Positions 5,824 through 11,020 of a stretch of DNA of 11,020 nucleotides are shown one piece after another. The stretch's first letter is position 1; the number at the start of each line of letters is the position of its first letter. The notes beneath the pieces were generated by a model. That model worked only from the letters and a program-made list of their open reading frames with translations. It was not told the DNA's origin and made no database searches. The position numbers and the translations under genes were made by a program. Source of the DNA: Desulfuromonadaceae bacterium (GTDB lineage Bacteria; Desulfobacterota; Desulfuromonadia; Desulfuromonadales; Geopsychrobacteraceae); NCBI GenBank assembly GCA_016744555.1, contig JADGED010000044.1, forward strand, positions 1 through 11,020, in the 5' to 3' direction.

Positions 5824-8247
5824 TTAAACCGAAAAGTACTTTGCCTGTGGGTGAGACACCACAATCGCTGAGGTACTCATCTCTGGCACCATTTCAAAAG
5901 ATTCAGTCAGACCGACACCAATCGCTTCAGCATGCAACAGCTCAAACAGAGGGATATGGGCACCAAGGTCTGGACAAGCGGGATAACCAAAACCATAACG
6001 AGCCCCCTGATATTCATGGGCTCCAGTCCCACTACCCACTTCTACTTGCATACCCATTTCAATACGCATTTGCTCATGCCAGTACTCGGCTAAGGCATCG
6101 GTCAATTCAACCCCAAGACCATGAAGCATCATGTAATCGTGGTAATTATCACTTTCGTATAATTTTTTAGTTCTTAACGCCAACTCACTACCAATTGTTA
6201 CGACAAAAAAACCGACTTTATCACCGCCATCGGCAGCATTACGGAAATAATCAGCGATACAAAGACCGGGAGCTTTTGTCTGCCGAGGGAAACTAAATTC
6301 TTTTTTTCCAGCATCGCTAGATATTATTAGTTTGTCACCATCACTACAACAATCAAAGTAACCGTAACTTACCTTAGGCTGCAGCCAACCTTCACTTAGT
6401 ACCTGTTCTTTTAACCGCTGAAATAATGGTAATACCGTTTCTTCCTGCAATTTTGTATATTCTTCTGGCGCCATTTTGCCGCGACGATAGCCCCAACGCC
6501 CACGGAACAACGCTGCTTCATTTAGATAATTAAACAACTTATCGCCAGCGATATCGGTAACTTTTTTTTGCCCCACAAACGGAACTGTTGGTGGATCTAC
6601 AAGTGCTATTGATACTTCACGCTTCTGACTGGTCGAATTGTTAGCAACTGTTTTTTCTGTCCAACTAGTAGTTGCAAGCGTACCTGCTTCAAAATCACGG
6701 ATAGCTTTTAAGCCATCAAAAGCATCGGCACAATAAACTACCGGCTGGTGATAGTTAGGGGCACAATCCACCGCAACAAATTTAGTGGTCAATGCAGCGC
6801 CACCCAACAGCACAGGTTGCGACAACCCAGCTGTCTGAAACTGGCTTAAATTGTCTTTCATCAACAGCGCTGACTTAACTAGCAGTCCAGACAGGGCAAT
6901 CACATCGGCGCCAACGTCCTTGGCTTTAGAAATAATCTCTTCGGCTGCAACCTTGATCCCTATATTGTGGACTTTATAACCATTATTAGTCAGGATAATA
7001 TCTACTAGATTCTTACCTATATCGTGTACATCACCAGCGACAGTGGCTAATAATACTGAAGTTTTACCGTCATCATCAAGTTTATCCATATGTGGTTCAA
7101 GGATTGTAACACTGCGTTTCATTACCTCGGCCGACTGCAATACAAATGGTAGCAGCAATTCTCCCCGGCCAAACAGCTCACCAACTTCGCGCATTGCTGG
7201 CACGAGCAGATCGTTGATAATATCAAGTGGATTCCAACGTCCACGTAATGTCGTCAACAAGTCCTCTAGACCATCTTTATCTCCACTGAGTACCTTTTGC
7301 CGCAACAACTCTTCAACTGGGGCAGAATCGTCAGATTCATCATCATCGGCTTCGACTACTTGTTCAAAATGGTCGATAAATGCCATTAACGCTTCTGGCT
7401 GTCGATTCAACAACAGATCGAGACAGATAGCCCGGTCATCGTCGCTAATAGCAGCATAAGGGAGAACCTTAGCGGCATCGACAATGGCTGTATTGAGCCC
7501 AGCTTCAACAGCAAGGTGTAAGAACACCGAATTAAGAACCTTACGGGCTGCAGGGCGTAAACCAAAGCTGATATTGCTGACTCCCAAAGTAAAACCAACC
7601 CCGGGCAACTCAGCTTTAACTTGTTTGATCGCCTCCAATGTTTCGATTGCAGCATCACGCATGGTTTCATCGCCAGAACCGACGGTAAAGGTGAGCAAAT
7701 CAAACAAAATATCCTGTGGACGTAAACCGTATTTCTCCACCACCAAGTTATAAATTTCTTTTGCGACTGCAACCTTCCGCTCACAGGTAAGAGCCATCCC
7801 CTCTTGATCAATCGTGAGAGCAACTACGGCGGCACCATATTTCTTAGCAAGGAGGCAAACACGCTCTAGATTGTCGCCACCGTCTTCAAGGTTGATCGAA
7901 TTGATGATCGATCGACCGGGATAAAGTGGTAATACTTGCTCCAATGTTGCCGGACTGGTTGAATCAAACATCAGCGGCGCTTTGCATGAACCAGCAAGCA
8001 ACTTGGTCAGCGTTTCCATGTCACTAACTTCATCACGTCCGGCATAGGCAACACACAGATCAATTACTTGCGCCCCACGCCCTTCTTGATCTAGAGCAAC
8101 CTTCAGGCAAGCATCCCAATCTTCGGCCAACAACGATTCACGAAACAACTTAGAACCGTTAGGATTACAACGTTCACCGATCAATAGGGGTGGAATTTCC
8201 TGCTGCAGTTCAACCGATTGATACAGACTTGCTACCGATGCTTTCAT
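5824..8247 (-). CDS. metH: Cobalamin-dependent methionine synthase, folate-B12-reactivation subunit
   Basis: An 807-residue protein holding three of the four MetH modules. Residues 20-265 form the pterin-binding barrel for methyl-tetrahydrofolate (LLIGERCNPNGSKLF, DLCVAYAGRDE, PLMFDSTSP, INSIN, LGVSNISFGL). After an acidic linker (297-307), residues 310-395 are the helical cap. Residues 396-520 are the Rossmann B12 domain with DVHDIGKN (His408 the cobalt ligand), SGLLVKS and GGAALT. Residues 550-807 are the AdoMet-dependent reactivation domain (RGRWGYRRGK, then RYGFGYPACPD at 750-760, then LTESFEMVPEMSTSA). The Zn homocysteine domain is absent and is supplied by the upstream gene, whose stop overlaps this start (ATGA). 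A strong GGGAGGTG lies 5 nt before the ATG, within the upstream gene, so the two are translationally coupled. Together they would transfer methyl from methylfolate to homocysteine in the cytoplasm. Confidence 0.96.
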   Translation of the reverse strand: MKASVASLYQSVELQQEIPPLLIGERCNPNGSKLFRESLLAEDWDACLKVALDQEGRGAQVIDLCVAYAGRDEVSDMETLTKLLAGSCKAPLMFDSTSPATLEQVLPLYPGRSIINSINLEDGGDNLERVCLLAKKYGAAVVALTIDQEGMALTCERKVAVAKEIYNLVVEKYGLRPQDILFDLLTFTVGSGDETMRDAAIETLEAIKQVKAELPGVGFTLGVSNISFGLRPAARKVLNSVFLHLAVEAGLNTAIVDAAKVLPYAAISDDDRAICLDLLLNRQPEALMAFIDHFEQVVEADDDESDDSAPVEELLRQKVLSGDKDGLEDLLTTLRGRWNPLDIINDLLVPAMREVGELFGRGELLLPFVLQSAEVMKRSVTILEPHMDKLDDDGKTSVLLATVAGDVHDIGKNLVDIILTNNGYKVHNIGIKVAAEEIISKAKDVGADVIALSGLLVKSALLMKDNLSQFQTAGLSQPVLLGGAALTTKFVAVDCAPNYHQPVVYCADAFDGLKAIRDFEAGTLATTSWTEKTVANNSTSQKREVSIALVDPPTVPFVGQKKVTDIAGDKLFNYLNEAALFRGRWGYRRGKMAPEEYTKLQEETVLPLFQRLKEQVLSEGWLQPKVSYGYFDCCSDGDKLIISSDAGKKEFSFPRQTKAPGLCIADYFRNAADGGDKVGFFVVTIGSELALRTKKLYESDNYHDYMMLHGLGVELTDALAEYWHEQMRIEMGMQVEVGSGTGAHEYQGARYGFGYPACPDLGAHIPLFELLHAEAIGVGLTESFEMVPEMSTSAIVVSHPQAKYFSV

Positions 8248-9167
8248 GCCGACACCTCCCGCTTCCCCGGCGTTACACCAGTAACCCGTTTAGCTAGCGC
8301 AGCAATATGCGCCGGGCTGGTACCACAGCAACCTCCAACAATGCTAACCCCTTGGTTGACGATAAATCCGTACATCTGCTCGGCATAATCTGCTGGGCTC
8401 AAAGGGTAGTGGGTTGCACCATCAACAACTTCTGGTAGACCTTGATTGGGGATAACCGATATTCTGGCGGGCCAGTGCTGACTCAAATATTTCACATGCG
8501 ACATCATGTCGAGCGGGCCAGTTGCACAATTAAGGCCCAAAGAAAACAAAGGATATGGCTCCAAAGTTGCTGCGACGGTGGCAATATCGGAACCAACCAG
8601 CATAGAGCCTTGAGCTTCAATGGTTACCGATGCCATAACTGGGACATCAATTCCACTGGATTCAATCACCTCAAATGCGGCTACTAATGCCGTTTTGGTT
8701 TGCAACAAATCTTGACAGGTTTCAATAATCAGACAATCAACCCCTGCTTCCAACAAAGCCTCAACCTGTTCGCTGGTTGCTTTTGCCAATTCGCTAACAC
8801 TGATATGACCAAGTGATGGTAGCTTTGTCCCCGGTCCTACCGAACCTGCGACATATTTATTTTTTTTATCCCCAATTGCCAGACGCGCATTCTCTACGGC
8901 ACGGGTATTAATTTCTTTTACCTTACCTTGCAAGCCATACTCAGCCAAAACGACACTGGAAGCACCAAAAGTATCAGTTTCAACCACCATTGCCCCAGCA
9001 TCAAGCATATCGGCATGAAACTGCAAAATATGTCGCGGAGCTGACAAATTAAGAATTTCATTACACCCTTCACAGCCAGACCAGTCGGTTTCGGTGATAT
9101 CCATCAATTGCAAGCTTGTCCCGCAAGCGCCATCAAAAATAAGTAGTGGTTCTTCAGAAAAAGTCAT
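8244..9167 (-). CDS. metH: Homocysteine S-methyltransferase subunit of split methionine synthase
   Basis: A 307-residue Hcy-binding barrel equal to the N-terminal module of MetH. Diagnostic motifs are LLIFDGACGTSLQ near the start, ETDTFGAS, VAGSVGPGTKLPSLG, LIIETCQDLLQ, and the zinc-thiolate ligands in GLNCATGP (Cys214) and IVGGCCGTSPAHI (Cys280, Cys281). The zinc binds and activates homocysteine. On its own the protein has no methyl donor site. It ends exactly where MetH passes into the folate domain, and the next gene starts within its last codons, so the pair is a MetH split at the Hcy/folate boundary. The start is uncertain: ATG 9167 has a weak GGGA 9 nt upstream and gives a normal N-terminus, while ATG 9182 (five residues longer) has no visible ribosome binding site. 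A stand-alone methyltransferase using another donor is unlikely given the tight coupling. Confidence 0.93.
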   Translation of the reverse strand: MTFSEEPLLIFDGACGTSLQLMDITETDWSGCEGCNEILNLSAPRHILQFHADMLDAGAMVVETDTFGASSVVLAEYGLQGKVKEINTRAVENARLAIGDKKNKYVAGSVGPGTKLPSLGHISVSELAKATSEQVEALLEAGVDCLIIETCQDLLQTKTALVAAFEVIESSGIDVPVMASVTIEAQGSMLVGSDIATVAATLEPYPLFSLGLNCATGPLDMMSHVKYLSQHWPARISVIPNQGLPEVVDGATHYPLSPADYAEQMYGFIVNQGVSIVGGCCGTSPAHIAALAKRVTGVTPGKREVSA

Positions 9168-9233
9168 TAGGTTATATCCCATAAATTAGCTGAAACTATC
9201 AAAATTTAACGTGTTTAAAACTTTTTATAATCT

Positions 9234-9239
9234 ATTATA
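9234..9239 (-). promoter_or_regulatory. Consensus -10 box for the metH operon
   Basis: A perfect TATAAT on the minus strand lies 67 nt before the preferred start of the homocysteine-domain gene. The sequence 17 nt upstream (ACTAAA) is a poor -35 box, so an activator may be needed, or the true promoter may lie elsewhere in this AT-rich gap. Confidence 0.35.
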
Positions 9240-9461
9240 CAAAGATGCAGTATTTTTTTAGTTTTTGCAAATACTTGTTAGAACCAAAATATCTAATTTC
9301 TATTACTATTAAACTTAATTGCCCAATTTGCACCAAAAAGATTCTAAACCTTTTATTAAATTTTTCTACATGTCGACTTTACATACAAATCTCTGCATGT
9401 TAACTTATTAAAGTAATATCACAAAAAATCACTCAATCATAATTAAGACGGCTTAGTACGA

Positions 9462-9470
9462 GGGGGGGGG
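9462..9470 (+). repeat. G9 homopolymer tract in the leader of the HDOD-GGDEF gene
   Basis: Nine consecutive G residues occur 37 nt before the start codon, in otherwise AT-rich DNA. The flanks can pair: CGAG (9459-9462) with CTCG (9480-9483), and GGCT (9450-9453) with AGCC (9498-9501). The last segment overlaps the GGAG ribosome binding site (9496-9499). The tract could slip in length or take part in leader structure; both are inference. Confidence 0.6.
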
Positions 9471-9506
9471 CATTTTGCTCTCGAAATGTAAAAATGGAGC
9501 CATAAA

Positions 9507-11020
9507 ATGCAAATTAATGATAATTACAATGACATCATACAGCTGATAAAAAAAGACCTTCTTTTCCCATCACCTCCGTCAATAGCAGTACAAATACTAA
9601 ACACCGTTCAAAAAGATGATGCTGCCTTAGAAGACTTGGTAAAAATAATATCTTCTGATCCAGCTTTAACAGCAAAAATGCTTAAAGTCGCCAATTCAAG
9701 CTTCTTTGCCTGTAGTGGTGAAATTTCTAGCATCAACCGTGCACTTTCCGTACTTGGTACCAATATCATTAAAAATATCGCCCTCTCTTTTGTTATTTCA
9801 GCAGAGTTTAGAGATACTGGTGCTACGGGGTTTAACTTTGATAAATTCTGGCGTTATTCCATAACGACAGCTGTGGCTGCAGAACTTTTTTCCAAGTTTA
9901 TAAATCATAAAAGTGATGATATTTTTGTAGCAGCTATGCTGCAAGATATTGGCATGCTAGTAATTGCAATGACTAAAGGTAACGATTATTCAAAGTTATT
10001 TTCAGAATCCAACTTTTACTTCACTAGTCTGCAGGATCTTGAAACAGAAAAATTTGGTTATAATCATCAACAAGTTGGCTATGCCTTACTAACTAGTTGG
10101 AATATACCAAATACAATAGCAACACCTGTTCTTTACCATCATCATCCCGAACAAGCTCCAGAAAACTGCCGCCAATCTGCTAAAATCAGTTATTATGCAA
10201 ATCAACTTGCTAATATTTACCACGATAGTGGAAGTGCAGAAAAAACGCGCATACTCCAACAATCATTAATCGATGAATTCGATACCAACAAAACCCAAGT
10301 AAATGACCTATTTGATACTATTGCCGCTCAAACAAATGAAATCCTTGAAACATTTGAAATTGAGGCAGAAGAGATAAAACCTTACTCCCTGATACTCCAA
10401 GAGGCTAATAATGAACTGGCCAAATTAAACTTGAGCACTGAACAAATCGTCCTTGAATTGCAAGAAGCAAAGAAACAAGCTGATGACTATGCACATGAGT
10501 TGCAGGATACCAACAGTCGACTCAAAGAACTAGTTTACCGTGATGGGCTTACTGGTTTATACAATCATCGCTATTTCCATGAAGCTCTTAACAACGAAAT
10601 CATCAGAGCATCACGCTACCAATCTTCAGTTTCATTAATATTGTTTGATATCGACTATTTCAAAAAAGTTAACGATATTCACGGACATCCTGCTGGCGAT
10701 CTGGTATTAATGAACATTGCCAAAGCAGTGAACAATGCTGTACGACCATGCGATATTGTATCACGCTATGGAGGAGAAGAATTTGGCGTTATTCTACCCG
10801 AAACTAGTGCGGCAGGAGTAAAAGTTTTTGCGTCACGTTTACGCCGCTGCATTGAAGGCATTGCGACACTGGTAAATGGGCAAATTATCTATGTGACAGT
10901 TAGTGCTGGAGCAACAACATTCAGTAAATATAGCGTAGGCATCACGAAAAGTATTATGATAGATACCGCTGATCGCGCACTTTATCAATCTAAACAAAAT
11001 GGGCGTAATCAAATTACTAT
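9507..11020 (+). CDS. HDOD-GGDEF signalling protein, probable diguanylate cyclase (3' end beyond window)
   Basis: The frame is open for 504 codons to the window edge; the last residues seen (SKQNGRNQIT) are normally near the end of a GGDEF domain, so little is missing. Residues 15-220 form an HDOD domain: LLFPSPPSIAVQIL, ISSDPALTAKMLKVANSS, INRALSVLGT, AAMLQDIGMLV, and HHHPEQAP. The HD catalytic pair is absent (QD at 146-147), as usual for HDOD, which acts in signalling rather than hydrolysis. Residues 285-342 are a predicted coiled-coil linker. Residues 343-504 are a GGDEF domain with DGLTGLYNHRYF, DIDYFKKVND, and active-site GGEEF (422-426). RxxD at 413-416, five residues before it, is the product-inhibition I-site, so c-di-GMP synthesis with feedback control is expected. 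There is no membrane segment, so it is cytoplasmic. The ribosome binding site TGGAG is 7 nt before ATG. The input signal is unknown. Confidence 0.94.
   Translation, partial: MQINDNYNDIIQLIKKDLLFPSPPSIAVQILNTVQKDDAALEDLVKIISSDPALTAKMLKVANSSFFACSGEISSINRALSVLGTNIIKNIALSFVISAEFRDTGATGFNFDKFWRYSITTAVAAELFSKFINHKSDDIFVAAMLQDIGMLVIAMTKGNDYSKLFSESNFYFTSLQDLETEKFGYNHQQVGYALLTSWNIPNTIATPVLYHHHPEQAPENCRQSAKISYYANQLANIYHDSGSAEKTRILQQSLIDEFDTNKTQVNDLFDTIAAQTNEILETFEIEAEEIKPYSLILQEANNELAKLNLSTEQIVLELQEAKKQADDYAHELQDTNSRLKELVYRDGLTGLYNHRYFHEALNNEIIRASRYQSSVSLILFDIDYFKKVNDIHGHPAGDLVLMNIAKAVNNAVRPCDIVSRYGGEEFGVILPETSAAGVKVFASRLRRCIEGIATLVNGQIIYVTVSAGATTFSKYSVGITKSIMIDTADRALYQSKQNGRNQIT

Larger units (their letters stand above)
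9183..9506. other. AT-rich divergent intergenic region between metH operon and HDOD-GGDEF gene
   Basis: About 320 nt without a convincing gene. It holds a metH-side -10 box (9234-9239), several A/T runs and, near the right end, a G9 tract and short complementary segments just before the plus-strand gene. A 52-codon plus-strand ORF (9245-9403) lacks a ribosome binding site and looks spurious. No SAM, cobalamin or cyclic-di-GMP riboswitch consensus could be recognised by eye. Confidence 0.6.

Noticed and set aside
7407..7823. Minus-strand ORF of 138 codons inside the large metH gene
   Set aside because: It is an alternative frame of a gene with strong MetH motifs and has no ribosome binding site or recognisable domain.
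9168..9320. SAM or cobalamin riboswitch ahead of metH
   Set aside because: No recognisable SAM-I, SAM-II or B12-box consensus, and the region is low-complexity AT-rich sequence. A covariance-model search would settle it.
9245..9403. 52-codon plus-strand ORF with a CPIC motif
   Set aside because: No ribosome binding site, AT-driven residue composition (Leu, Ile, Phe, Lys, Asn), and it overlaps the metH promoter region.
9400..9506. Cyclic-di-GMP (GEMM) riboswitch ahead of the GGDEF gene
   Set aside because: The conserved GEMM segments such as CACAGGGCAAACC and the tetraloop-receptor pattern are absent; only short generic stems are seen.

Overview
This is an ordinary-looking chromosomal window from a low-to-mid GC bacterium (about 40-45% G+C by eye). 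It carries ten protein genes, eight on the minus strand. The gene content (MiaB, cobalamin-dependent MetH with reactivation domain, stand-alone AMMECR1, HDOD-GGDEF signalling protein, ArsP-type metal permease with a CadC/SmtB-like repressor) fits a Gram-negative anaerobe, most likely of the Desulfuromonadales/Desulfobacterota type. That assignment is inference from gene content, not a proven match. I see no tRNA, rRNA, CRISPR array, insertion sequence or phage gene.

Left part (1-814, minus strand): a metal-responsive unit. A CadC/SmtB-type ArsR repressor, starting at a GTG at 756, lies ahead of a heavy-metal permease of the ArsP_1/SO_0444 type, of which only the first 100 codons are inside the window. 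A promoter (786-814) and an imperfect palindrome (772-785) sit in front of the repressor. A hairpin lies between the two genes.

Middle left (811-5105, minus strand): a co-directional series with 40-123 nt gaps. In transcription order it is a small PH-domain membrane protein, miaB (tRNA methylthiolation), a PHP-family metal phosphoesterase, an M42 metallo-aminopeptidase, and a small protein with a ParB/sulfiredoxin-like motif whose 5' end looks broken.

Middle (5106-5823): a divergent control region, then an AMMECR1-family gene on the plus strand. It ends at a hairpin shared with the convergent metH operon.

Right part (5824-9182, minus strand): a two-gene, translationally coupled methionine synthase. 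The zinc homocysteine-binding module is a separate 307-312 aa protein. The methylfolate, cobalamin and AdoMet-reactivation modules form an 807 aa protein. The two ORFs overlap by ATGA.

Far right (9183-11020): an AT-rich, apparently non-coding 320 nt leader containing a G9 run, followed by a plus-strand HDOD-coiled coil-GGDEF diguanylate cyclase that runs off the window with only its last few residues missing.

No clearly new system is evident. The points most worth a second look are the split MetH architecture, the damaged or recoded start of the ParB-like gene, the mixed metal-site residues of the ArsR repressor, and the G9 tract beside the ribosome binding site of the cyclase gene.
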